Of a DNA stretch of 64,000 nt, positions 1-11,008 are shown piece by piece (position 1 is the first letter of the stretch; every line of letters begins with the position of its first letter). The position numbers and the translations under genes are program-made. The notes under the pieces were generated by a model. That model searched no databases. It had not been told where the DNA came from and saw only the letters and a program-made list of their open reading frames with translations. The stretch is taken from positions 7,600,499 to 7,664,498 of the forward strand of contig JAQFVV010000012.1 in NCBI GenBank assembly GCA_028023455.1. The letters are read 5' to 3'. Source of the stretch: Epiperipatus broadwayi (lineage: Eukaryota > Onychophora > Udeonychophora > Euonychophora > Peripatidae).

Positions 1-2
1 GA

Positions 3-653
3 GCACATAATTATTGTGAAGATAGAGAGGATTATGAAAAGGAAATAAATATGATATTTAAGGAGTTTAGGGATAGTGATTATCCAGAAAAGATAATAAA
101 GAGGAGTATTGAAAGTGTAGAAAGGAAATGTAGAAAGGAAGGAGAGAATGAGAGAAGAGTAATTGAAAGGGGTAGGAAAAACAAATATATAGGAATAAGG
201 GTACATGATTATAGAATAGTTAGGGAGATTAATGGTATAATTGAAAAGCTTAATGTAAAATATAGAAATGATGTGGGATACAGAATAGTCAATAAGAAGA
301 GAAAAAATTTGATGAAGGTTTTGGATAATAAATATATAGATGAAGAAAGGAATTATGTTAATGGGGTTTATATGATAGAGTGTAAGAAGTGTAGGGATAA
401 GGGGGTTAGAAATAACTATGTGGGTGAGACAAAGAACTCTATATATACAAGGTTAAGGCAGCATAGGTATGAAAAAAGTTCACCAGTATTTGTGCATATG
501 ATGGAGACAGGGCATGATTTGGAGAAGGAAAGTATAAAAATGATTAGTTTTGCAAATAGTAGAAGGGACAGGAAGATAAGAGAGTCATTGTTAATTGAGA
601 GGATAAGGCCTAGTATTAATAGAGAAAAAGGGATAAGGACTTTGGTAGTGTGA
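3..653 (+). CDS. Penelope-like retroelement, C-terminal GIY-YIG endonuclease (5' end outside window)
   Basis: This is the 3' end of a Penelope-like element (PLE) polyprotein. The frame is already open at base 3, so the ATG at 51 is probably internal and the reverse transcriptase lies upstream of the window. Counting from that Met, the GIY motif is G-V-Y at residues 105-107 and the YIG motif is Y-V-G at 123-125, with a CxxC (ECKKC) between them as in canonical PLEs. Further landmarks are a TRLRQH arginine helix, VHMMETGH, a glutamate in RESLLIER and a terminal RPSINREKG block. In this family the nuclease nicks target DNA to prime reverse transcription. The frame is uninterrupted to the TGA at 651, unlike almost every other transposon gene here, so the copy may be young. 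The coding strand is purine-rich and C-poor. Confidence 0.9.
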   Translation, partial: AHNYCEDREDYEKEINMIFKEFRDSDYPEKIIKRSIESVERKCRKEGENERRVIERGRKNKYIGIRVHDYRIVREINGIIEKLNVKYRNDVGYRIVNKKRKNLMKVLDNKYIDEERNYVNGVYMIECKKCRDKGVRNNYVGETKNSIYTRLRQHRYEKSSPVFVHMMETGHDLEKESIKMISFANSRRDRKIRESLLIERIRPSINREKGIRTLVV

Positions 654-1800
654 AATTAAATAGTAAGAAAGTTTAGAATAAGTGAAGGAAAATATAAAGG
701 TTGATAGGGTAAAGAATTAGAGTTTGGGGTAATTAAATAATAGAAGTGGTTAATAGAGGGAGCTAGGTGATGGGGAAAGAGAAGGAAGTTGAGAAGTGGT
801 TAATAAAGAATTAAAAGTTAAAGTAATTTAGTAGTAGAAGTGGTTAATAGGGGGAGTTAGTTGATGGGAAAAGAGAGGAAGTTGGGAAGTGGTTAATAAA
901 AAAAGATGGTGGAAAGGTGAAGGTAGAAGGAATGTTAAGGTAACATAGTTAAGTTTGTATTGATATTAAATATTGTAAGATGGTAGTTAAATAGGAAAAA
1001 ATGGTAGGGAGTATTAGGATATATATGAGGAAGGGAATTAAGGGGAAGGTATGAAGGTGTAGAATGAAGTAAGTAGTGTGGAAATGGGAGTGTATAAAAA
1101 AGGGGGGAAATTATTTTAGTATATTGGTTTTTGATTTTTAATATTTTGTTTTTTGATTTTATTAGAATATTGGTATATGATTTTTAATATTTTGTTTATT
1201 GATTTTTAATATTTTGTTTTTTGTTTTTTGATTTTTAATTTTTTGATTTTTAATATTTTGATTTTTAATTTTTTATTTTTTTATTTTTTATTTTTTATTT
1301 TTTTATTTTTTAATTTTTATTTTTATTTTTAAGTTTATTTTTTATTTTTAATTTTAATTTTTGTTTTTTGGGTATTTGGGTTTTTGGTCTTATGTATGTA
1401 ATTAGTTATGATAAAAATGATAATTTTTGATATTAAATTTTAGATTATTGGTTTAATGGGTTTTAAGGGTTTTGTTTTTAATGGTTTGATGATAAAATTT
1501 GAATTGTTTTAATACATTTATTTGTTTGTCATTTTGAAGAATAATTTAAAAATGATTTTAAAATGTTTTTGTTATTTTTTATTTTTATTGTTATTTTTTT
1601 ATTATTAGTTTGTTATTATTATTATATATATATTTTAATATTATATTTTTTGTAGTTTAATTTTTATGTGTTGGGTTTTTGAAAGATTTGGGAGGATTTT
1701 GGTTGAAAAGGGTTTGGATTGAGTTGTTTTTGCTTTATATTATTTTGTTTTATTTTACTTTTATATGGAAATATGAAGAATAATAATTTTGGTTGTATTG
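654..1800 (+). other. C-depleted 3' region of the PLE
   Basis: No gene. The first half is purine-rich (A and G) and the second half is T and G, with dense poly-T/TTTTTA microsatellite at about 1117-1370. Between 661 and 1800 I count fewer than ten C on the + strand, while G is common. The skew stops near 1800, just before the hammerhead-like motif at 1835. It is probably the 3' untranslated part of the PLE upstream of it. Confidence 0.75.
742..905 (+). repeat. Purine-rich tandem duplication, about 94 bp period
   Basis: Two diverged copies begin at about 742 and 836. Both start AGAAGTGGTTAATAG and both end with GAAGTGGTTAATAAA. They lie in the 3' region of the PLE and contain almost no C. Confidence 0.7.
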
Positions 1801-1828
1801 ATATAATATTTGTCTAATTTTTTATGTT

Positions 1829-1870
1829 GTAGTTCTGATGAAGACTGCTAGTACAGTTGAAACTGTAAAA
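1829..1870 (+). ncRNA. Degenerate hammerhead-like motif at PLE 3' end
   Basis: CTGATGA at 1835-1841 is followed by a 5 bp stem (GACTG 1843-1847 with CAGTT 1854-1858, one G-U pair), then GAAA at 1859-1862 and a GTA at 1865-1867 that could be the cleavage triplet. Type I hammerheads in PLE terminal repeats are established in the literature, and this copy lies on the same strand as the PLE gene upstream. Stem I is weak, so activity is doubtful. Confidence 0.4.
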
Positions 1871-4800
1871 TATATGAATAAAGTTATTTGCTTAAAGTGT
1901 TGAAGGAGTATTGATGAATTTATAGTGCAATATATTCTAATATCTAAACAAAATAAATAAATAGGAGATTGCATGAAAAAAAAAGAGTAAAAGTTACATG
2001 TTTTGTTGGTTTTACAAAGTAAAGAAAAAAGGCATTTAAAAAGTTTATTTACAATAAGAGCCAATTTATCACTGCTCCCTGTGATTTTTTCTATCCATTA
2101 GACATTTTCATTTCCAGAATTATTTGTTGGAAATTCGATTTTTTTATTTTAACTAAAGGTTACTATTTTTTGACATAACTTCCAGTTTTGTACAAATTTA
2201 TGTTAGATCTACTGAATGTTGTTTTTTGTTTGTTTATTGGTGTGTTTTTTACTTAAGATAACACTCTCCTTTACTTCTTATTAGATATTCCAAAAAGTTC
2301 AATTTGATATGATCATTTATTCATCGTTTAGTTTTTGTTTTGTATTTTTAGAGTTTTTATTATTATAACTTGTTTTTTTTTTTTTAGATCTTTGCCCTAT
2401 CTAATATGTCTCTAGTTTTCTTATTATATGTTTTTCAAGTTCTTTGCCAGAAAGCAAATACAATAATTAATCAACAAAGTGGTAACATTTGATAGTCATT
2501 AGTATAGTTTGCCAATTCTTACCACTCTTTTAACACAATTTATTCCTGTATTATAATTTTAAAGCTTCTTCACAAACTTTAGCAAATCTTTACATCACTA
2601 ATTGTTATATTCATTTTTTTTATTTTTTTAGGTTTTTTTTTCCTACTATTTATTTGCTGAAGTTTTTATTGTTCAAGAATAATTATTTTTATATTTCTAA
2701 ATGATATGGGAATTTTTAATTGATGTTTATTTACAAATTGCTCGAAGAATACTTACCATGCATGAAAAATTTAAAAGGAGTAAAAGTATTAAAAAATGAT
2801 TTACATTATTTTTTATTGTAAGGCTTACTTATTCACTAATAATTTTAAGATTTATTACATGGCTAAAAGATTACAAAATGTATATTATACTGACTAGATC
2901 CATTCAATTCATTTTTAAAAATCATTTTCTTAATTTCTTTGTGTGTGTATGGGTGGTAGTAGGTTCTTAAAATAATTTGTCATTTTTTCTTTTTCCTTTT
3001 AATTATATATATATTCATTAATGTAAATACTTTTTATTATATATACAAATTTGAAAATTTGTTCTTTAATAACTCAATAAATATTTCACCACTCTTGATT
3101 AATTTTGCACAATTTCTTTTAAATTTTTTTTTTTTTGAGAATTGTGTAGGTTATATATTTTTGCTTGATAGTACTTAATTATTTGAAAATTTTAATAATT
3201 TATTATTAATGCAAAGTTACAGATTTAGAATTTGAAAGTTTGCACTAGAAATGACCTCTGAATAATATTTTCTAGCAAATTTGAAAATTATTAATATATT
3301 TTTGTGTACTAAGACTATTGGGACAATATTTGTGGAGTTGTTAATTAATAATGAAACAAGCAAACAGGAAGAAAATAGGTTAATTGCTTAACGTTAGTAA
3401 GATATTTTATAATTATTTTTATTATCCCCCCACCCAGAGAATTCAAAGGTTTAATCAGAAGTAAAGAGTATTTAATTATGGATAATTAGCAAAAAAAAAA
3501 AATGTCTTACCAATAAATAAAATTTTAAAACTCAATTTAATTATAGATAAAATTGACTATAAATATCTTATTTATAAACAAGAAGCTTGAAATACGTTTA
3601 ATTAAAATGGTTGACTTGAATGTCTAACTAAAAGAAAATTAATTAAAATTTAATTTTAATCTTTTGAAAAGAAAAATTATTTTTTTTAGTTTGATATAAT
3701 AATTCTTAAGATATAAAGTACAGATTTTGGTATTTAAAGTATTTTAATTTTTATAGCCTAAAATGCATACTATATAAAGCAAAAAAATATTTTTTCTTAT
3801 GTAAAATTTAGATAAAAAAAAAGTTCAGTTATGTAGAATTACAGATTCACACAGAGGGAAAAACTATAAAAGATAGGATAAACAGTAATGCATATAAAGT
3901 TGTCCACAGGATTATTTTATTAGATTCTCAAAGTCTCTTATGTTCCCATTCTAATTTTAAGTCCTGTTATTCAGCTGATTCTTATTCTGCTTATTCCTCA
4001 GTTGACATGCAAGTCTAAGTAAAACTTGTGTTAATAATATGGAAACCATTATATATATAAGGTGCTAGCAAACCAAGTGCATTTGTAAACACTATCCCAA
4101 TTATCTACTGCAGGAATGAACTGAGACACTGCCTCTATACCTAGCTCACCATCAACACCAAAAGGAAGAAATCTCCGGACTGCAATAATCTTACATAAAA
4201 AATGACTTGTGAAGCCAAAAAGGAAACTTACAATGGAACTTAAAGTCCTGACCATATAAAGAAATAATTAAAAATAAAATCCGCAGTAAGATGTGAATAT
4301 TTATGCCAGAAATTCTTAATTAATTATAAAGGCTTTTCTATTGTTTTTTTTTTTTTTTAAAAAGGTACAAACTTAAATGAACTCAAAAACTTGCTAATGA
4401 ATTACTTAATTTAACATTGGACATTGTTTTATATATTTTATTTTACTAATATTTTAGTTCATATGTATTATTATTAGTTTACATAAATGTATGTTTGTTA
4501 TAATAATACTTTATGCAATGGGGTTGGGAAATGAAATAGTTATGTAGTGTACTTTGTTGTTTTTTTTTAAAAAATATTTTGTTTTATAAAAATTTAAAAA
4601 ATATTCTCAGAAATTGTTTTTTTTGTCTGTAAGGTAATGCATACTAGTGCATTTTATTTTTTAATATTACCTAAGGATATCAAAAATTGGGAAAATAGTA
4701 GTTAAGCATTATTAAAGCAATAGTAGACTAATTCTTTAACATTGACACCTGAAAATAAAAGCTGCTTTACATATAATAGTACTGCATTAAACCCAGTTAA

Positions 4801-5036
4801 TAATTTTATTTTAATATTAAGATTTATTATTAAAGCTTGGGTTCTAAGTAATAGTAAATACAGTCATGGTTTATGAATGCTTCGTTAATTAGTTATTTGT
4901 TTGAGGCCATGATTTGGTTATCTGAAAAAAAGAAGCAAGGTAAATATATATATATATCATTTTACACACATATAAAACCCTGTACAACCAGTATCAACGA
5001 TTGATTATCATGGCTCAGTATATGAAGCTAATATAA
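1871..5036. other. A+T-rich DNA without recognisable genes
   Basis: No coding region could be supported. It holds long A and T runs. About 3000-3380 is a diverged relative of the tandem unit at 5.0-6.1 kb, with shared stretches around AAATTTGAAAA and TAGTACTTAATT. A 68-codon minus-strand frame at 4049-4255 matches no family I recognise. Confidence 0.6.
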
Positions 5037-5754
5037 ATATATTTGAAGGATTATTTAAAATATTGTAGTGGATACATTTTTAATATTGTTTAAAGTAATT
5101 TATAAAGTACTGAAATCTTTGTTAATATACCTCCCCCCCCCCACACTATTATTTTTAAAAGGAAGTAATTTGGAAGAAACTCACTGAAAGAATGATGATC
5201 TGCATATTCTAAATTTGACAAATATATTAAAGAAATTATGTATAAAAGTGAGCATCAGCAATAGCTGTTATAGTATAAATCAAATATTTCAGTAAGGGTT
5301 AAAAGGATTTGCAGTCAACAATCAGGATAATATTAAAACTCTAAAGCAAATAAATTAGGAATATTTAAATAAATACAGCTTACTATGCTTAAGTTACTGA
5401 TAATTCTTTATTTTTTCCTTTATCCTTATATACATAAATTTGAAAAGTTTATTTGTTATTTAATATTTCTACAAACATTGCACCAGTCTTATTTGAAAAT
5501 TACATAGGTTATGGATTTTTGGTTTATAGTACTTAATTGTTTGAAAAAATTGATAATTTACTACTAAAACAAGCAAAGTCATGGATGCTAAATCTCTAGG
5601 GAATTTTTCATTATTTAAAAGTAATATTTTCTACCAAATTTAAAAATTATCAATGTATTATGTTTCTGAAAAAAAAAAATTGTTTGTACTAAGAAGATTG
5701 GGGCAATAATTGTGAAGTTATAAGTAATAAACAAACAAACAAGCATTTATATAT
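5037..5754. repeat. Tandem repeat unit 1, about 720 bp
   Basis: This segment is repeated, with many substitutions, from 5755 to 6091 and then, beyond the LINE, from 11009 to about 11130. Shared landmarks in order are GAAGGATTAT-TAAAATATTG, CACACT-CTATTATTTTT, the TTGACAAATAT-TTAAA block, and AAATTTGAAAAGTTTATTTG. A weaker relative sits at 3000-3380. The family is unknown to me. Confidence 0.7.
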
Positions 5755-6091
5755 AAAGAATAATAAAAATGTGTTTGAAGGATTATGTAAAATATTGCAG
5801 TGGACTGATTATTATTTTATTATGCACACTGCTATTATTTTTGGAAAGTAAGCAATTTAGAAAAACTATATCCGAGGGATTGTTTGTGCATGTTCTAACT
5901 TGACAAATATGTTAAAGGAATTCCATACAAAACTAAGTTTCCAGCAATAGGTGTTATAATATAATAATTCAAGTATTTTAATAAAGATTAAAGGATTTCA
6001 GAAATATTTAAATTAAAGACAGCTCTATTGTGCATAAGTTTCTAGTAATCCCTTGTTATTTATTCTTTATCTTTTCTTTATTCTTATATAT
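5755..6091. repeat. Tandem repeat unit 2, left part, interrupted by the LINE
   Basis: It is homologous to the first half of the unit at 5037. The unit continues on the far side of the LINE from 11009, so the LINE landed inside it. Bases 6074-6091 are one copy of the LINE target-site duplication. Confidence 0.7.
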
Positions 6092-9000
6092 TATTATATA
6101 GTTTGACCCATGGTCCATAATAACTAAGGACCTCTGTTGCGATTGCATTGAACAATTGTGTTCTGGTCACTTCATACAACTTGAACGGTGTGAAGTTTTT
6201 GATCCTATCTTTGATTTTATTTATAATTAGTTGATTTAAGTAACCATTCATACTTGTCTTTGACATATATATCGGCAGTCCAGGGAATGACTTTGGCTGA
6301 GCAATAAATTCGGATGATAATCTTTTACCCATTGCCAATTGCCATGCTGCTGATTTGTTAGCTTGAATTACTGAACCTGTAATTTCTTGAAACTTTTCTA
6401 GCACATTCATCACTACATTAATATTATAACTATTTTCTACTATTATTACGATGTCATCAATAAATGCGGTGACTCCTATTGTGACACCTAAATGCGGTAT
6501 ATAGATTCCATTAACCAATGGCTCTATTTCTTTAATCATTGGGTCTATGTAAATTGCGAATAATAGGGCTGCCAGTGGTGATCCTTGGGGAATACCTTTC
6601 TCTGGTATGAAAAATTCAGATCTGCGCATATAGTTTTTGTATGACATTCTACTATTTTTTATGTAATTCACTATAGCGTTCTCTAGATATTTGTCTTCTT
6701 TAATCAGATTTCTCAGGGCTTTTATTAGATATGACCAGTTAACTAGATCAAATGCTGTCTTAAAATCTATTTGTATTGCATAGTACTGTGTTAGCTTAAG
6801 TTCCTTTGCATACTTTATTGCTTCTTGTATTCTTATAGATGCATTTATGGCTCTTTTGCCCTTAACTGCATGATGCACTGATGATATTTTATCTTTTACC
6901 AAGTTATTCAATTTTTTAACCCTTTTCCTGCCTCTTACGAGGCTCCTTGTCGACATCTGACGTCACTCTAACTCTGCCAGGTCTTATGCTAAAATATTCG
7001 TTTGACAGGTATTGAATAGGTTTTTAAAAGTTCTGTAAGATGGTGCCCTCTTCCGAATTATTTTACAAGTAAAAAATAAAAAAAAACGCATTTAAACCTA
7101 AACAAAGAAAGAACATTAGTTGTGATTGGTTGTTAGCATGCTCTCAGCCGAAAAAGACATTCTGATTGGCTGGAAAGAACAAAGAAACCGCCTGATCAAA
7201 GAAAATAAAGAAAAACGCTGAGATTTTCATTTCGAATATGATTTAAAGTATTATAAAAGAATATTTTGAGAAATTACAAATTATTTTCAGAGAGAATACT
7301 AAAAAAACAAAATTATTTTCGAAAAATATTGAAGATTTTAGTAAAAATATTTAAGATTTAGTAAAAAGAAATATTTACTTTTCTATAACGTAAAAGTCCA
7401 CCTTTTTGTTTATATTATAGCTTTTATGTTGCCGAAATTGAATATTTTAGAATAAATAAATAGCAATTTATTTTTGAAAGAACTTTCGTTCTCTTCATAA
7501 CCTGAAAAATTAGTAATATACTTTTTATAAACGTATCTGAGTTGAATTTAATATTATAGGCGAATATGTTTTAACAATAGGCTTTGTCTTCAGTTTGTGA
7601 GTTGGCCAATTAAAAGATTTGATTTTTACCTCACACAACCAATAATATAATTAGCGGTTTAAGGGTTAAGTAGTATTCGTGCCAAGATTTTTGAATCAAT
7701 ATCTTCTATGGATATGTTTCTTAGGTCTTCGATAGTTGGAATTTGTTTTGATTTGTCTTTTTTTATGCTGAAAATTATTCTGCTGTTTATGTATGGCCAT
7801 TCAGTCCTTTCACTACACATCTGATTGAAAAATTTTAACATTGCACCTGCCAATACATAATTGATTTGTTTGTAGACCGAGGCTGGTATAGAGTCATTTG
7901 CCATTGTCGTTTGCAACTTCAACCTATTAATTTCATCCATTATTTCTTGAACTGTTATATATTCCTTTGTGTTTTCTATGGCCACTCCCTCATATCTATC
8001 AATGCCTGCTACTCGACAGCCAAACTTCGCTTTTAGCTTTTCGACCATGTATTCATCAACCTCATCTCCAGATGCCACAATGTTCTCTGTTGTCTCTACA
8101 GAAGCAATGCCCTTTGTATGTGGAATATAGATTTTGCTATAGTTAATCACTGGTTTTGATATGTGATTCATTCCTGGGACTAATTTCCGTAGTCTTAATG
8201 TATAAGTTTCTTGTTGTATCAGATTGTATATTTTATTGTATTCTACTTGCATTTTATTGATTAATTCGTGATTAGGACTTATGCCAGAAATATTCTGTAG
8301 TATTTTATGAATTTCGTGGATTCTATTTTTTATTTGGTTCTGAGATAATTTACTATTCTCACTCTGATAGCATATGTCTGATATGTATTTCTTTATTTTA
8401 TACCATGCAATGCATGGGGGTAATTTTGTAAGTCTTGTATAATAGTTTGTAACGATTATAATGTTTGATATTTGGTCAACTGAAAATATGATTTGGCTCT
8501 TAATATTCTTTTTTACTGTGTATAAATATATTTTTTTGTTTCTTACATTAATTTGTAGGTGTACTTTTAGGTGGTCGGAAAACGCAATAAGTGATGTGCT
8601 AATAATAGAATCACTAACTTTAGTTGCCGAAACAAAGAATAGATCTATTAGCGAAGTGTATCTACTGCTGAAAAATGTGTAAGCACTATCTCCATACTTC
8701 ATTTGTAGTGGGAACAGTGACACATCCCTCAACTTATGTTCTAAGGTTTTAGGAATGTTTTGGTATGAACAATTAAAATCACCACCCATTATCACAATAC
8801 CTGGCTTTTGCATCAGTTTGTTCTGTACGCCATGAATAATCTTCGAAATGTCATTACTCTTTGCTATAGAATATACCATGATCAAATAATGTTGCTCATT
8901 ATAAATAACAAACGACAGAACTATGTGATTTGTTTGCAAATCCATTATTTGAATTTTTCTTATTCCAGGGTGCATATTTATTAGTACTGCTACTCCTTGT

Positions 9001-9209
9001 GAGGATCTAACATTGGGCCTGAACAGAAATATATTCTTTTTTGATAGTTTTTCTATGATCCATATAGGAGTGTTATTACTTATCTTTGTTTCTGTTAAAA
9101 TTATCATATCATATTTTTGAGTTGCTATATAATCTACTATTTTCTCGGCTTTATCTTGATTGTTTATTCCTCTTATATTTATTGATAATATATTAAGTGA
9201 CCTGCTCAT
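6084..9209 (-). pseudogene. LINE ORF2: APE endonuclease plus reverse transcriptase, split by a MITE
   Basis: ORF2 starts at the ATG at 9209, overlapping the end of ORF1 by 17 bases. The N-terminal 220 or so residues form an endonuclease/exonuclease/phosphatase domain with N-x-R-G near the start, TETK, GGDFN and SDHLK, the expected metal and catalytic motifs. The reverse transcriptase begins around ANDSIPASVYKQ. It continues through VKGKRAINAS, IDFKTAFDLVNW (motif A), PQGSPLAALLF, and FIDD in place of YADD (motif C, both Asp present). The frame breaks at 7659 only because a MITE is inserted there. On either side of that insertion the frames are in register, joined through one TTAA. The last codons and the stop at 6084 fall in the target duplication, so the protein lacks its C-terminal domain. 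Confidence 0.88.
6920..7665. mobile_element. piggyBac-type MITE inserted in LINE ORF2
   Basis: A 746 bp insertion is flanked by the TTAA duplication typical of piggyBac (6916-6919 and 7666-7669). Its ends are CCCTTTTCC at the left and, read inward from the right, CCCTTAAACC, a short inverted repeat beginning CCCTT. It has no open frame and so must depend on a transposase encoded elsewhere. It is richer in CpG than its surroundings. Removing it with one TTAA brings the LINE reading frame back into register, which supports the exact borders. Confidence 0.87.
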
Positions 9210-10919
9210 TATTTAACATAATTGGGGTTTCTTTATTTTCCTTTAATCTAGTAATTGTGTCGTCTTTTCCTTTTTCATTTGAATCATCATTTGATTTTGA
9301 TTGATTAAGATCACTATATATTTGTAATCTTTTATGTTTAACATTAATGCTATCATTGTTGGTTTCATTATTATCTTTTATATCTTTATTAACAATTTCT
9401 TTATTACGATCTTTTCGTTTGTTGGTAGGTATTTCCATTTTCTTTGTGATATGCACATTTACTACATTTACATCTGCATCTGATCTTGTCTCATCTGTAA
9501 TGTTATTGGGACTATCTTGTACTGATTCTATTTCCATTGACATTGGTTCATTAATATTTAAGTTCAGCTCTTTATTTTGCTCAATATTTGTTTCATATTC
9601 ATACAACTTATCATCTTCTCTCTCACTATTCACTATATTTGCCCATGACTTATTATTTCCAATATTACATAGGTGATTCATTCTATTAAATTTATTGCAC
9701 TTAACACAATTTCCGGTTTCGCATTCTACCGCTATGTGACCGACTCTGTTGCATCTAAAGCATAGAGGGATTCTACCCCTTATTATTATGGAAATTGGCA
9801 TTTGGTCTTTTAATATCTTATGTTGTATTTGTTCTTTCGTTATTCCTTTTTTTAGTTTCATTATAATCTTCCATGCATTTGTAGGGATTTTATAAGCTAT
9901 ACCTGGCGTGATCTCTCTTTTGATTTCTATCACTTCAGCATAATTATCTATTTGAGATTTGAAGTATTCTATATTGAAGCTGGGTGGTGTGTGTAATATT
10001 TTTCCGTATATCAAAGGGTTCGGTTCCTTTGATACATAGTAGATTTTTCGTCCTTGCATTTCTTTAATTAAATTTTCGGCTCGTTCTTTTTGATCCTTAT
10101 TAAGATATTCGATTGACACGAACCCTCTAGTGGGAAAAAATGCTGTATGTTTGACTGTGTCTATTAAGCCATTAGCATCAAGTATCTTCAAATACTCATT
10201 TATATCCGGTTTGTCCAAAATGTATTCACCTGTATTATCATTCATTTGAATAATTAGACATAAAATGGATGTATTTGGTGTCATACAATTGATGAATATT
10301 TTTTTCCAATATGCATTTAGTTTTACGATCGCTCTTGAACCAAGCTTATTTGTTTTCCATATTTCCGAATAATTATCATTAAGTTCTGTGAATTGTATTT
10401 TTTTACTATTATTATTTATTTGTTGTTCACTTTCTAATTTATTTTCCGTAATTTTAAATTTTATTCTTTCTGAAATGTTATTATTTGCTTGTGTTATGAT
10501 TGCTAAGTCATCCTGTGAATTATTACTGTAGCTATCGGTCCTCCTTTTTTTATGCTTGCTCGATATTTTCCAATCAGCTTTCTCATTATTAACGTTATCA
10601 TTTAAGCTTTCATCATGTACTATTTTTGTTTTTTTTAATACCGATGGATTGCTTTTCTCATTTTTTGACAGCAACGGCTGTGCATTTGCTACCGTATTCC
10701 CATATATGCTATTAAGATTAACTCTATCTATTAACTTGTTTAATTCAGGATTACTATTATATTTTCTTAGATACGTTTTATTTTACAAGCATTATCGGCT
10801 ATTTTACTATTGCTTTTCGTAATTTTATCAATTTGATTCATTTCGATCTCATTATTATTGTCATTAATTTCATAATTACTTACTATGATTTCCGCATTCT
10901 TCCTGCTTTTTCTCCCCAT
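9193..10919 (-). pseudogene. LINE ORF1: gag-like RNA-binding protein with CCHC knuckles, one frameshift
   Basis: This is the nucleic-acid-binding protein of the LINE. The best start is the ATG at 10919 (MGRKSRKNAE). The frame shifts by one near 10775-10790, in an A/T run, and continues uninterrupted to the stop at 9193. The N-terminal third is rich in Asn, Lys and Ser and looks disordered. A folded RRM-like central region (about residues 120-290, counted from the Met at 10674) is followed near residue 305 by a CX2CX4HX4C knuckle (CFRCNRVGHIAVEC) and a second, less regular Cys/His cluster. An acidic and basic tail rich in Asn ends it. The stop overlaps the ORF2 start, which suggests coupled translation of ORF2. 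Apart from the one frameshift the ORF is intact. Confidence 0.85.
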
Positions 10920-11008
10920 TTTAAATTTTTTGATTTTAACTAAAACTTTATGTTATTTAGCATAAGAGGCGGCTACATGACCTGTCTTGTTGCTGCCTCG
11001 CGCATGAG

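Larger units (their letters stand above)
6092..11008 (-). mobile_element. APE-type non-LTR retrotransposon (LINE), 3'-truncated, split by a MITE
   Basis: The element runs on the - strand. ORF1 (CCHC knuckles) and ORF2 (endonuclease plus reverse transcriptase) overlap, and an 18 bp target-site duplication flanks it: TTCTTTATTCTTATATAT at 6074-6091 and again at 11009-11026. Without the 750 bp MITE and its duplicated TTAA it is about 4.2 kb. The 5' end appears complete, with a short leader before the ORF1 ATG at 10919. The 3' end stops just after the reverse transcriptase thumb region, with no C-terminal domain, 3' UTR or clear tail. The clade (L1/Tx1-like or another two-ORF group) cannot be settled by eye. 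Confidence 0.9.

Noticed and set aside
1117-1370. A CRISPR-like or telomeric array of T-rich phrases
   Set aside because: The phrases are irregular, with no fixed period or spacers. This is a degenerate microsatellite.
1822-2064. 80-codon - strand open frame
   Set aside because: It is hydrophobic, low-complexity translation of A/T-rich sequence, overlaps the hammerhead-like motif, and has no family resemblance.
4049-4255. 68-codon - strand frame that looks less repetitive than average (RRFLPFGVDGELGIEAVSQF)
   Set aside because: No family was recognised, and no splice pattern fits the whole frame. It could be a fragment of a gene or transposon but is not supported as a feature.
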